Translations under genes and position numbers: made by a program
The notes under the pieces: model-generated
The model's input: only the letters and a program-made list of their open reading frames with translations
Databases searched by the model: none
What the model was told of the DNA's origin: nothing
NCBI GenBank assembly: GCA_965221585.1
Contig: OZ244898.1
Coordinates: forward strand, 1,302,001 to 1,366,000
Source of the DNA: VXYK01 sp965221585
GTDB taxonomy: Bacteria; Actinomycetota; Acidimicrobiia; Acidimicrobiales; Aldehydirespiratoraceae
Length of the DNA: 64,000 bases
Reading direction: 5' to 3'
In this document: positions 53,172 through 61,992 of the stretch, piece by piece
Layout of the letters: each line of letters starts with the position of its first letter
How positions within the stretch are numbered: the first letter of the stretch is position 1

Positions 53172-53242
53172 CCCCGCACAGGTCGTGCCGAACGAGGCCG
53201 TGGCCCGAGCGGCCCGTGAACGTAGTGAACAAGAGCGGGAGG
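53155..53242 (+). repeat. Dispersed intergenic repeat, copy 3 (short)
   Basis: 88 bp. It opens with GAGGCCGAGCG, continues CACAGGTC and CCGTGGCCCGAGCGGCC like copies 1 and 2, but lacks the 19-base CGCCCGCGGCCACGCGGCC block and the second GAACAAGAGC unit. Its first 17 bases are the coding end and stop of purC. It sits between purC and purE. Confidence 0.8.
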
Positions 53243-53327
53243 CAGAGCACGATCTGAAGATATCCACCGCGAGGTGCTGCGGTACTGGCAGGATGGCTCC
53301 GTGGGAACGCAGGCAAGGTTGTGAGGC

Positions 53328-53813
53328 GTGGAATCTGATCCGCTCGTAGGCGTCATCATGGGCAGCGAATCGGACTGGGAGACCATGCGCTGTGCGGCTG
53401 ACGTGCTGACCGAATTCGGGGTTCCCCACGAGTGCAGGGTGGTGTCTGCCCACCGGACGCCCTATCTCATGGACGAATACGCGGCGTCTGCGCAGGCACG
53501 GGGCTTGCGGGCGATCATCGCAGGCGCCGGAGGGGCCGCCCATCTGCCGGGAATGGTTGCCTCGCACACGCTGCTTCCAGTAATCGGGGTGCCCATCAAG
53601 AGCCGAGCGCTCAACGGCATCGACTCGCTGCTGTCGATCGTGCAGATGCCCGCAGGGGTGCCGGTAGCGACAATGGCGATCGGACCGGCAGGAGCAACCA
53701 ACGCCGGGCTCCTCGCTGTTGCGATGCTCGGTGATCCCGAGCTGCTCGACCAGCTGCGCTCGCGACGCGCCGATTTGGCCGCCCGAATCGGATCAATCGA
53801 ACTCGAACGATGA
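53328..53813 (+). CDS. purE: N5-CAIR mutase PurE
   Basis: 161 residues, GTG start. Class I PurE: VIMGSESDWETM at the N-terminus with the catalytic Ser-Asp pair, VVSAHRTPYLMDEY, and IAGAGGAAHLPGMVAS. Moves the carboxyl of N5-CAIR to give CAIR. A 156-base gap separates it from purC; repeat copy 3 fills much of that gap. The stop overlaps purK (ATGA). Confidence 0.95.
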   Translation: MESDPLVGVIMGSESDWETMRCAADVLTEFGVPHECRVVSAHRTPYLMDEYAASAQARGLRAIIAGAGGAAHLPGMVASHTLLPVIGVPIKSRALNGIDSLLSIVQMPAGVPVATMAIGPAGATNAGLLAVAMLGDPELLDQLRSRRADLAARIGSIELER

Positions 53814-54964
53814 CAACGCCAGAGCAGCAGGCGCCGCTCCCGCCCGGATCCACAATCGGCGTCGTCGGCGGTGGCCAACTCGGACGCATGCTGGCCTACG
53901 CGGCGCACCAGCACGGTTACCGAGTGGCGGTGCTCACCGGCGGAGACAAAGACACGCCCGCAGGGGCAGTGGCGGAGACCGAAATCGCCGCAGCGTTCGA
54001 CGACGAAGTCGCCATCGCACGCCTGCTCGCCGAATCCGATGTGATCACCTGGGAGTTTGAGAACGTCGAAGCCGGCATCGCCGACGCGGCCGCCGACTCC
54101 GGAATCGAGGTGCGCCCCAGCGGCCAGATCATCGCCACCGCCCAGGACCGCCGTGCTGAGAAGCAGGCACTTGAAGCCGCGGGTGTTGCTGTGGCCAACT
54201 GGCGCAGCGCCGAAAGCGAATCAGAACTGGCCTCCGCGGTCCGCGAGCTCGGCTTGCCTGTAATCGCCAAGGCGGCACGCTTCGGCTACGACGGCAAGGG
54301 ACAGGCCCGCATCGAGCGGATCGAAGAGGTGGGTGAAGCTTGGCGGCAGTTGGGAGGCCAACGGCTGGTGGTCGAGTCGGTAGTCGCTTTCGAACGGGAA
54401 CTGTCGGTGATCGTGGCCCGCTCCGCCACAGGGGAAGTGGCAGACCACGGCGTCATGGAGAACCATCACGTCAACCACATTCTCGACAGCACAATCACGC
54501 CCGCGCAGCTCAGCGAGCAGCGCATCAACGAAGCCACGGCCATCGCCGCACGGATAGCCCACCAATGGAACCTCGTGGGCGTGCTGTGCGTGGAAATGTT
54601 CGACGCCGCTGAAGGTCTGATCGTCAACGAAGTGGCGCCGCGCCCCCACAACTCGGGACACTGCACCATCGAGGCTGCGCCATCGAGCCAGTTCGAGCAG
54701 CAACTCCGTGCGGTTGTCGGCATGCCCCTCGGCGACGGGCGCTGCCGGCCGGCGGCGATGGTGCAACTCCTCGGCGACCTGTTCCTCGATGATCCCCCGG
54801 ACTGGTCGCGGGTTCTGGCCGAGAGTTCCGTTCATCTGCACCTCTACGGCAAACACGAAGCTCGCCAAGGTCGAAAAATGGGCCATTTGACCGCCGTCGG
54901 TGATGACCCAGAGCTCCTACTGGCTACGCTTGTCGCCTTGCGGCAGGCTCTGAGCGGTCGGTGA
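53810..54964 (+). CDS. purK: N5-CAIR synthetase PurK
   Basis: 384 residues. ATP-grasp enzyme: IGVVGGGQLGRMLAYAAHQHG at the start, VITWEFENVEAG, VIAKAARFGYDGKGQARI, and VNEVAPRPHNSGHCTIEA near the end. It makes N5-CAIR from AIR, bicarbonate and ATP, and works with PurE encoded just before it. Its stop overlaps the purF GTG. Confidence 0.95.
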   Translation: MTTPEQQAPLPPGSTIGVVGGGQLGRMLAYAAHQHGYRVAVLTGGDKDTPAGAVAETEIAAAFDDEVAIARLLAESDVITWEFENVEAGIADAAADSGIEVRPSGQIIATAQDRRAEKQALEAAGVAVANWRSAESESELASAVRELGLPVIAKAARFGYDGKGQARIERIEEVGEAWRQLGGQRLVVESVVAFERELSVIVARSATGEVADHGVMENHHVNHILDSTITPAQLSEQRINEATAIAARIAHQWNLVGVLCVEMFDAAEGLIVNEVAPRPHNSGHCTIEAAPSSQFEQQLRAVVGMPLGDGRCRPAAMVQLLGDLFLDDPPDWSRVLAESSVHLHLYGKHEARQGRKMGHLTAVGDDPELLLATLVALRQALSGR

Positions 54965-56394
54965 TCTCTGTGCTGAGCCACGCCGACGACCCCCGCGAGG
55001 AGTGCGGCGTAGTCGGCATCAACGCGGCAGGTTCAGACGCGGCAAGGTTGGCGTTCTTCGCGCTCCACACTCTTCAGCACCGCGGCCAGGAGGCCGCCGG
55101 GATCGCCACCACCAGAGACGGCATGGCTCACATGCACAAGGGACTGGGACTCGTCGCCAGCGTCTTCAATGAGGAGAACCTGGCGACGCTGCGGGGCGAT
55201 CTCGCCATCGGCCACACCCGCTACTCGACCACCGGCGGATCGGGGCTGCGCAACGCCCAACCTCAGCTGATCGAGACCCTCGACGGACCGCTCGGTCTCG
55301 CTCACAACGGCAACCTCGTAAACGCGAACATGCTGCGGCGCGAACTGCTCGAAAAGGGAGTCGGACTGCAGACCTCGAGCGACACCGAGGTCATGGTCCA
55401 TCTGCTCACCGGCGCGACGGGCGACTGGATGGAGCGAATCCAGACTCTGATGGCGCGGGTCGAGGGTGCATATGCGCTCACGATCCTGACCCGTGACGCC
55501 GTCTACGGGGTGCGCGACCCCTGGGGGTTGCGGCCGCTGGTCGTCGGCGCCATTGACGGTGGCCATGTCCTCGCTTCGGAGACTTGCGTCTTCTCGACCA
55601 TCGGCGCGGAGTTCGTCCGCGAGGTCGAGCCCGGTGAAATAGTCCGTCTGAGCGACTCCGGTCTGCTTGCGCGGCAGGGAGTGGCCGCCAAGAACCGGGC
55701 GTTGTGCACCTTCGAGCAAATCTACTTTTCTCGACCCGATTCGATCTGCGACGGCAACCTGGTGCACTCGACGAGGCAGCGGTTGGGTCATGAACTGGCC
55801 AAGGAGGCGCCGGTCGATGCCGACTTGGTGGTGTCGGTCCCAGATTCAGGCACGCCGCACGCGGTCGGCTTCGCCCAACACACAGGGATTCCCTACACCG
55901 AGGGACTCATCAAGAACCGCTACGTGGGACGGACCTTCATTGAGCCGACCCAGCAGCTTCGGGCTGCCCGCGTGGCGATGAAGTTCAATCCGCTGGCCGA
56001 CAATGTGGCCGACAAACGGGTGGTCCTGGTTGACGACTCGATCGTGCGCGGCACCACATCGGGCCCGTTGGTCAAGATGCTGCGCAACGCGGGCGCGCTC
56101 GAAGTGCATCTCCGTGTCGCCTGCCCCGCCATAATCAGTCCCTGCTACATGGGTGTCGACATGGCCAGCAAGGATGAACTTATAGCCGCGCATCGATCCG
56201 TCGAGGAGATACGCGACCACATCGGAGCGGACTCGCTGGCGTTCCTGTCCATCGAGGCGATGATGCGCGCCCTCGGTTCTGACAACGGTTACTGCAATGC
56301 CTGCTTCACCGGTGAGTACCCGTTCGAGTCGATGCGCTTCGTGCAGCTCAGCTTGAATCCCAAAGAAGAGTTCTCATCGGTCTGGAGCGACTAG
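54961..56394 (+). CDS. purF: Amidophosphoribosyltransferase PurF
   Basis: 477 residues. First committed step of purine synthesis. A propeptide precedes the catalytic Cys of EECGVVGINA (Cys 15 from GTG 54961), so it is processed to expose Cys. The PRPP-binding site is VVLVDDSIVRGTTSGP, and the C-terminus has CNACFTGEYPF, part of the Fe-S cluster Cys set in the Bacillus type. A second GTG at 54970 is an alternative start. 5 bases before purD. Confidence 0.95.
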   Translation: MISVLSHADDPREECGVVGINAAGSDAARLAFFALHTLQHRGQEAAGIATTRDGMAHMHKGLGLVASVFNEENLATLRGDLAIGHTRYSTTGGSGLRNAQPQLIETLDGPLGLAHNGNLVNANMLRRELLEKGVGLQTSSDTEVMVHLLTGATGDWMERIQTLMARVEGAYALTILTRDAVYGVRDPWGLRPLVVGAIDGGHVLASETCVFSTIGAEFVREVEPGEIVRLSDSGLLARQGVAAKNRALCTFEQIYFSRPDSICDGNLVHSTRQRLGHELAKEAPVDADLVVSVPDSGTPHAVGFAQHTGIPYTEGLIKNRYVGRTFIEPTQQLRAARVAMKFNPLADNVADKRVVLVDDSIVRGTTSGPLVKMLRNAGALEVHLRVACPAIISPCYMGVDMASKDELIAAHRSVEEIRDHIGADSLAFLSIEAMMRALGSDNGYCNACFTGEYPFESMRFVQLSLNPKEEFSSVWSD

Positions 56395-56399
56395 CAGAC

Positions 56400-57671
56400 A
56401 TGGCCGCAACGCTGTTAGTCGTCGGCGGGGGTGGCCGGGAACACGCTATTGCTTGGACGTTGGCCAAATCCCCGCGAGTCGCCGAGGTGATCGTCGCGCC
56501 GGGCAATGCCGGGACGGCGACGGAACACAAGTGCCGCAACGTCGCACTGGCCCCCGGCGACTCGCCGGCAATTGTGGAGTTCGCCCTCACGCAAGCGGTC
56601 GACATGGTCGTGGTCGGTCCCGAGGACCCCCTGGTATCCGGGCTCGTCGATGCACTGGATGAAGCGGGTGTCGCCGCCTTCGGCCCGACCGCGGCGGCAG
56701 CCGCGCTCGAGGGCTCCAAATCGCACTGCAAGGCGTTTCTGCGCGACAACGGAATACCCACAGCTGACGCAATGGCCTTCTCCGACGCCGCAGCCGCGCT
56801 CGAACACCTTGCGGGAATGGCCGCTGTGCCAGTGGTCAAGGCCAGTGGTCTCGCCGCCGGGAAGGGCGTGGTCGTCGCTGACAACAGGGCCGAGGCAGCC
56901 GAGGCGATCACATCCATGCTGCTCGAGGATCGTTTCGGCGAAGCGGGCCACGAGATTCTCCTCGAAGAACGCCTGGTCGGCACGGAGGTGTCGGTCCTGG
57001 CCTTCTGCGACGGCAGGGACTTCCGGGTCATGCCCCCCGCCCAGGACCACAAGCGGTTGCTGGCCGGCGATCATGGACCCAACACCGGCGGCATGGGAGC
57101 GTTCCATCCTTCACCGATTGCTGACGAGGCGCTGATCGAGCAGGTCTGTCGGGAGGTGTTGGCACCCACCCTGGCTGGGTTGGCGAGCCAGGGTCGCCCT
57201 TATCGGGGCGTGCTCTATGCGGGCATGATGCTCACAACATCCGGGCCGAAAGTCATCGAGTTCAATTGCAGGTTCGGTGATCCTGAGACTCAGGTTGTTC
57301 TACCGCTGCTTGATTCGGACCTGTATGAGATATTCGAGGCGTGCTGTGCGGGGGATCTGTCAACCATCGACATCGCCTGGAGCGACAGCGCCGCGGTCAC
57401 CGTTGTGATGGCATCGGAGGGATACCCGGTGCGTAGCAGCGCTCCGGTGCCTATAGAGGGCCTCGAATCCGCCGCCGCGACCGGTTGCAAGGTATTCCAC
57501 GCCGGCACTGCCGTGCGTGAGGGACAGCCTCACACCGCCGGGGGAAGGGTGCTGGCCGTGACAGCTCTGGCACCCGAACTCGACGAAGCGTCTGCGGCCG
57601 CCTACCGGGGGGTTGCTGCGGTGGAATTCGCGGGCTCCCAGTTCCGTTCCGATATCGGGGTCGGGGCGTGA
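56400..57671 (+). CDS. purD: GAR synthetase PurD
   Basis: 423 residues. ATP-grasp enzyme that joins glycine to phosphoribosylamine. VVGGGGREHAIAWTLAKS, VAPGNAGTATEH, GLAAGKGVVVADNRAEA, VSVLAFCDG, and the metal-binding KVIEFNCRFGDPETQVVLPLL near residue 285. Preceded by purF and followed by purM through a GTGA overlap. Confidence 0.95.
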   Translation: MAATLLVVGGGGREHAIAWTLAKSPRVAEVIVAPGNAGTATEHKCRNVALAPGDSPAIVEFALTQAVDMVVVGPEDPLVSGLVDALDEAGVAAFGPTAAAAALEGSKSHCKAFLRDNGIPTADAMAFSDAAAALEHLAGMAAVPVVKASGLAAGKGVVVADNRAEAAEAITSMLLEDRFGEAGHEILLEERLVGTEVSVLAFCDGRDFRVMPPAQDHKRLLAGDHGPNTGGMGAFHPSPIADEALIEQVCREVLAPTLAGLASQGRPYRGVLYAGMMLTTSGPKVIEFNCRFGDPETQVVLPLLDSDLYEIFEACCAGDLSTIDIAWSDSAAVTVVMASEGYPVRSSAPVPIEGLESAAATGCKVFHAGTAVREGQPHTAGGRVLAVTALAPELDEASAAAYRGVAAVEFAGSQFRSDIGVGA

Positions 57672-58666
57672 AGAGCTACCGCGACGCCGGAGTTGACATC
57701 GACGCCGGAAACCGGACCGTCGAGCTGCTGGCCGAAGCTGTTTCCTCAACTGCGACCCCGGCGGTGCTGTCGGAACTCGGAGCGTTCGGTGGACTGTTCG
57801 CGGCCGATGAGCTCGGACCGGGAAAGGTGCTGGTGGCTTCGACCGACGGCGTCGGTACCAAGGTTGAACTGGCGGCGCGGCATCAGCGCTTCAAGAGTCT
57901 GGGTATCGACCTGGTCAATCATTGCGTCAACGACATCCTGGTCCAGGGTGCGCGCCCGCTCTTCTTCCTCGATTACATCGCCACCGCTTCGTTGGTGCCC
58001 GAGATCGTGGCAGAGATCGTCACGGGGATGAGCGAAGCCTGCAGGGCGGTGGACTGTGCGTTGTTGGGCGGCGAGACCGCGGAGATGCCCGGCGTCTATC
58101 TGCCGGGAGCGACAGACATCGCCGGGACGATCGTCGGGGTGGCCGACCGTGGCGACCTGTGGCCGCAGACGGATCAGCTCAGTGCCGGTAACTTGTTGGT
58201 GGGACTCGCCAGCGACAGCCCTCACACCAACGGCTATTCGCTGATTCGCCAACTGCTTGAGCGGCATGAGCCGGATGTGGGGATGCTCGAGTACCTGCTG
58301 GCACCCCATCGTTGTTATCTGCGTGACATTGAATGCCTGCAGCAAGGGGGGATTCGCCCCAAGGCGCTGGCCCACATTACCGGAGGGGGAGTGATCGAGA
58401 ACCTGCCCCGGGTACTGCCCGAAGATTTGAGCGCCCGGATCGACCTTGGCACCTGGCAGGTGCCAGAGCCGTTCCGAACCCTGGTGCGGTGGGCGGAACT
58501 GAGCGATGACGAGGCTTTCAGAGTCTGGAACATGGGAATCGGCATGATCGTGGTCGTTGATCGGACACAGCAGCCACAGATCGACGAACTCGGCCTCGTC
58601 ACTGTCGGCAGTCTGGTCAACACCGAGGATTCGCAGCGGGTACGACTCGACGGGGACTGGCGTTGA
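57668..58666 (+). CDS. purM: AIR synthetase PurM
   Basis: 332 residues, GTG start. Converts FGAM to AIR with ATP. YRDAGVDIDAGNRTVELL at the N-terminus, GPGKVLVASTDGVGTKVELA, HCVNDILVQGARPLFFLDYI, LLGGETAEMPGVY and HITGGGVIENLPRVLPE are the family's signatures. Followed by purN through TTGA. Confidence 0.95.
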   Translation: MKSYRDAGVDIDAGNRTVELLAEAVSSTATPAVLSELGAFGGLFAADELGPGKVLVASTDGVGTKVELAARHQRFKSLGIDLVNHCVNDILVQGARPLFFLDYIATASLVPEIVAEIVTGMSEACRAVDCALLGGETAEMPGVYLPGATDIAGTIVGVADRGDLWPQTDQLSAGNLLVGLASDSPHTNGYSLIRQLLERHEPDVGMLEYLLAPHRCYLRDIECLQQGGIRPKALAHITGGGVIENLPRVLPEDLSARIDLGTWQVPEPFRTLVRWAELSDDEAFRVWNMGIGMIVVVDRTQQPQIDELGLVTVGSLVNTEDSQRVRLDGDWR

Positions 58667-59274
58667 CAAGACGCATCGTGGTCCTCGCCTCCGGTGCCGG
58701 GTCGAATCTGCAGGCGTTGATCGACGCGGCGGGCAACGGGCGGCTCGATGCCGAGATCGTCGCGGTAGTCGTCAACCGGCGCCATGCGTACGCACTCCAA
58801 CGCGCCGCAACCCACAACATCGCGGTAGAGTTCTTCGGCCTGCGGCCCTACTTGGACGACCACGACGACCCCGGCGAAGCGCGCCGTCGTTACGACGCAG
58901 ATCTGGCGGAGTTGGTTCTGAGCCACCGCCCCGACCTGGTTGTGCTCGCCGGCTGGATGCACCTGTTCACGATGGCTTTCCTGAGCAGGTTCCCGGACCG
59001 TGTCGTCAACCTGCACCCGGCACTTCCAGGTGAGTTCCCGGGCCCGAACGCGATCGATGATGCCTGGAACGCGCACCGCTCCGACGGACTCGACCGCACC
59101 GGGGTGATGGTTCATCTGGTACCCGACGAGGGTGTTGACAGTGGTCCGGTACTGGCAACCGAGGTTGTGCCGATCGCGGTGGACGACGACCGCGAGAGTC
59201 TCGAAGCCCGAATCCACGCTGTCGAACACGATCTGCTCGTCAGTGCGGTCGCCGATTTCCTCGAAGGACTGTGA
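58663..59274 (+). CDS. purN: GAR transformylase PurN
   Basis: 203 residues, TTG start that overlaps the purM stop (TTGA). Folate-dependent formyl transfer. VVLASGAGSNLQALIDA, VVVNRRHAYALQRAA, VLAGWMHLFTMAFLSRF and the catalytic His region VVNLHPALPGEFPGPNAI with EGVDSGPVLATEVVPI are visible. A GTG at 58678 is an in-frame alternative but would cut into the first strand. Overlaps menA by GTGA. Confidence 0.9.
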   Translation: MTRRIVVLASGAGSNLQALIDAAGNGRLDAEIVAVVVNRRHAYALQRAATHNIAVEFFGLRPYLDDHDDPGEARRRYDADLAELVLSHRPDLVVLAGWMHLFTMAFLSRFPDRVVNLHPALPGEFPGPNAIDDAWNAHRSDGLDRTGVMVHLVPDEGVDSGPVLATEVVPIAVDDDRESLEARIHAVEHDLLVSAVADFLEGL

Positions 59275-60179
59275 ACGAGTTGTCCGAGCCTCCGAAGCGA
59301 GCGGATCTGGCGATGTGGCTGTCTGGAGCGCGCCCGCGCACGCTGGTGGCCGCGATCGTGCCGGTGGCTGTCGGGAGTGCCGTGGCGGTCGGCCACAGCG
59401 GCGATACTCAATGGTGGCGCGTCGGCGCAGCCCTGGTGGTCGCCCTGGCGCTTCAGGTGGGCGTGAACTTCGCCAACGACTACTCAGACGGGATCCGCGG
59501 CACCGACGGCGGCAGCCGGGTCGGGCCGATGAGGCTGGTCGGCTCCGGATCTGTGAGCCCCACACTCGTGAAGCGGGCCGCTCTCTGCGCCTTCGCGGTA
59601 GCGGGCTTGTCCGGGGCGCTGTTGGCGCTGGTGGTCGGTCCTGAGCTGTTCATCGTCGGTGCTGTCTGTGTGGGCGCGGCATGGACCTACACCGGTGGGC
59701 CCCGCCCCTACGGATACCGAGGACTTGGCGAGGCGTCCGTGTTCGTGTTCTTCGGGCTGGTGGCAACCATGGGCACGAGCTACGTGCTGACCGAGAACCT
59801 CGACGGGCTTGCGGCGAGTTCCTCGGTGGTGGTCGGACTGTGGGCCACTGCGCTGTTGGTGATCAACAATCTCCGCGACATCCCCGGCGACCGGGACTCC
59901 GGCAAGATCACCCTGGCAGTTCGACTCGGCGATGCCCGTACCCGCCACCTCTTTACGGCCATGCAGGCCGCGGCGATGTTGATCGCGGTGTTGATCACCG
60001 TGCTGACGGGCCGCTTCGCGGCGGCCGCGCTGGTCGGTCTCCCGTTCGCGGTCCACGCAGTCACCTCGGTTCGTCGCAAGGCGACAGGCTCGGAACTCAT
60101 TGCGGTGTTGGCCGCCACCGGCCGAGTTCAACTCGTTGCCGGCCTGGCGATGGCGCTCGGGATCGCCCTGACCGGTTAG
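59271..60179 (+). CDS. menA: 1,4-dihydroxy-2-naphthoate polyprenyltransferase MenA
   Basis: 302 residues, UbiA superfamily, about eight or nine membrane helices. The Asp-rich motifs are VNFANDYSDGIRGTDGG near residues 64-80 and NNLRDIPGDRDSGK near residues 201-214. It attaches a polyprenyl tail to DHNA in menaquinone synthesis. GTG start overlaps purN, so it is expressed with the purine genes. The stop overlaps the opposite-strand VOC stop. Confidence 0.9.
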   Translation: MNELSEPPKRADLAMWLSGARPRTLVAAIVPVAVGSAVAVGHSGDTQWWRVGAALVVALALQVGVNFANDYSDGIRGTDGGSRVGPMRLVGSGSVSPTLVKRAALCAFAVAGLSGALLALVVGPELFIVGAVCVGAAWTYTGGPRPYGYRGLGEASVFVFFGLVATMGTSYVLTENLDGLAASSSVVVGLWATALLVINNLRDIPGDRDSGKITLAVRLGDARTRHLFTAMQAAAMLIAVLITVLTGRFAAAALVGLPFAVHAVTSVRRKATGSELIAVLAATGRVQLVAGLAMALGIALTG

Positions 60180-60544
60180 GCGTCGAGGGCCTGAACGGTT
60201 CGCTCGTTCAGTTCGATCTGGTTGCCGGCGGGGTCGCAGAAGAACGCTTGCCGACAGACACCTGCAATATCGCTGATGGCACTGACCTCGACGCCTCTGG
60301 AGCCCAACTCCACCGCGGCGGCTTCGATGTCGTCAACCTTGAGCGCAAAGTGGGGGCCCGGCGTCGACGGCACTGGGAGTTCAATCAGATGGAGCTCCTG
60401 AGGGCCCATCTGCAACCAGCAGCCTCCTATCCCCAGATCCGGCCGGTCGATCTGCTCAAAACCCAGGACGTCGACGTAGAAAGCGCGGTTCGTCTCCACA
60501 TCGTCGACATTGATCGAGACATGGTGCACACCGTGATGACGCAT
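60176..60544 (-). CDS. VOC/glyoxalase-family protein
   Basis: 122 residues. Single VOC module with the HHVSINVDDVETNRAFYVDVLGF opening and the metal-binding DPAGNQIELNE end. The paired beta-alpha-beta-beta-beta units are complete. The substrate is unknown: lactoylglutathione lyase, dioxygenase and resistance proteins share this fold. It lies 9 bases after menG on the same strand and is convergent with menA. Confidence 0.85.
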   Translation of the reverse strand: MRHHGVHHVSINVDDVETNRAFYVDVLGFEQIDRPDLGIGGCWLQMGPQELHLIELPVPSTPGPHFALKVDDIEAAAVELGSRGVEVSAISDIAGVCRQAFFCDPAGNQIELNERTVQALDA

Positions 60545-60553
60545 GTCTGGACT

Positions 60554-61246
60554 CTAGTGGTCGCGAGTCGCGGTGATCAGATGGGCGCCGACGAAGATCT
60601 GCCGTTCGATGTCGACGAAACCCGCAGCGGACAGCTGTCTCCGGAGGTCGGGCCAGGCCGGCATGTAGGCCAGAGACCTCGGCAGGTAGGCGTACGCCTC
60701 TCGGTCGGAGAGCAGCGCACCGATGCGAGGAACGATCTTCTGGAAGTAGATCCTGTGACCGCCCCGCAGAACTGGGTTGGTGGGCTCGGCTGCGTCGAGC
60801 AGAGAGATCCTCCCGCCGACGCGGACCACCCTGGACAGCTCGGCGAAGAAGCCCGGGAGTTCTACGAGGTTGCGCAACGCAAACCCGCAAACGGCTCCGT
60901 CGGCTGCGCCGCAGGCGACCGGCAGGGCCAGCACATCACCCTGCAACAGAGGTGCGTCGGTGCGGGCGGCAGCCAGCATGCCCATCGAGAGGTCGATGCC
61001 GATCGGCACCATGCCCGCTCGGGAGGTCTCGCGGCAGAAGTCGCCTGTACCGCAGGCCAGATCGAGAACGACTGATCCTGCTTCGAGATCCAGGGCGGAG
61101 ACGGCCCTGCGTCGCCAACGGACATCGAGTCCGAATGTGATCACTCGGTTGACCAGGTCGTAGCGCCCGGCGATCTGGTCGAAGAGTGACTGCACAGCGT
61201 CGCGCTTCTCGTCGCCTTCGGGCAGGTTCTCAGGGTCGATCCTCAC
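60554..61246 (-). CDS. menG: Demethylmenaquinone methyltransferase MenG/UbiE
   Basis: 230 residues. SAM-dependent methyltransferase for the last menaquinone step. VQSLFDQIAGRYDLVNRVITFGLD, the SAM motif VVLDLACGTGDFC, IGIDLSMGMLAAAR, and FALRNLVELPGFFAELSRVVRVGG. It sits close to menA but on the opposite strand. ATG start; the VOC gene follows. Confidence 0.93.
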   Translation of the reverse strand: MRIDPENLPEGDEKRDAVQSLFDQIAGRYDLVNRVITFGLDVRWRRRAVSALDLEAGSVVLDLACGTGDFCRETSRAGMVPIGIDLSMGMLAAARTDAPLLQGDVLALPVACGAADGAVCGFALRNLVELPGFFAELSRVVRVGGRISLLDAAEPTNPVLRGGHRIYFQKIVPRIGALLSDREAYAYLPRSLAYMPAWPDLRRQLSAAGFVDIERQIFVGAHLITATRDH

Positions 61247-61280
61247 GATGCCTTCCTCACAGGACCCTCCTCACAGGGCG

Positions 61281-61970
61281 TCAGTTCGTGAGCCGGTACG
61301 CACGGTCGGTGTGGTAATGGCTGAACCCGATGGCCTCGTAGGTGGCATTTGCCGCGAGGTTGTCGGACTCCACATACAGCATCCCGACTTCAAGACCGCG
61401 AGCGCTGAGCCATTCGAGGCCGGCAAGTGTCAGCTGCTTCCCGAATCCCCGGCCGTGATAGTCGGGGTCGACCGCGATCACATAGATCTCGCCGAGTTCG
61501 GGATCGGTGTCTCGATGGACCTTGGTCCAACAGAACCCGATCAAGGCATTGTCGTCGCCGTGCAGCAGCCGGAAACCGTCGGCATCGAACCAGGATTCGG
61601 CCATGGTCCGGCGTGCCGAATCGGCGGTTAGTCCTCCCTGTTCGGGATGCCAGTCGAAAGCCCGATTGTTGACCGCCACGAAGTCATCGATGTCGTGTTC
61701 TGTGAAGGCTCTGGTGTCGAGACCCGATGCGCTGTTGGGGAGTCCGCAGCGCAGCTGCCAGAGATCGCGGTAGGCCACGAACCCCAACTCGGTGGCGATT
61801 GCGTGGCTGGCATCGTCGACCGCACGCAACCAGAGTTGAACGGTTTCGCTCTGGTGCTGCGCGAGCCAGTCGCGCAGCGCTGCGTCCAGGTCGAAGTTGT
61901 GTCGATCCGCCGAGACGGACAGCGACCACCGGAAGGCGCCCTGTTTCGGTCCGTCGGTGGTCAACGTCAC
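61281..61970 (-). CDS. mshD: MshD-like mycothiol synthase / GNAT acetyltransferase
   Basis: About 229 residues from GTG 61970. The C-terminal GNAT domain has the acetyl-CoA loop EIYVIAVDPDYHGRGFGKQL and LYVESDNLAANATYEAIGF; the N-terminal half looks like a degenerate second GNAT domain, as in MshD, which acetylates Cys-GlcN-Ins to make mycothiol. The frame is open back to 62114, but that part overlaps nth; TACGAT 6 bases before GTG 61970 supports this start. A different GNAT substrate is possible. Confidence 0.78.
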   Translation of the reverse strand: MTLTTDGPKQGAFRWSLSVSADRHNFDLDAALRDWLAQHQSETVQLWLRAVDDASHAIATELGFVAYRDLWQLRCGLPNSASGLDTRAFTEHDIDDFVAVNNRAFDWHPEQGGLTADSARRTMAESWFDADGFRLLHGDDNALIGFCWTKVHRDTDPELGEIYVIAVDPDYHGRGFGKQLTLAGLEWLSARGLEVGMLYVESDNLAANATYEAIGFSHYHTDRAYRLTN

Positions 61971-61976
61971 GGCGTT

Positions 61977-61982
61977 ATCGTA
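61977..61982 (-). promoter_or_regulatory. -10-like element of the mshD-like gene
   Basis: TACGAT on the minus strand, 6 bases before GTG 61970. It shares bases 61981-61982 with the nth -10 box on the other strand. Confidence 0.5.
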
Positions 61983-61986
61983 GCTT
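61981..61986 (+). promoter_or_regulatory. -10-like element of nth
   Basis: TAGCTT, 6 bases before the nth ATG at 61993. It overlaps the divergent TACGAT box by 2 bases, so the two promoters cannot be open at once. Confidence 0.5.
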
Positions 61987-61992
61987 CGGTCT

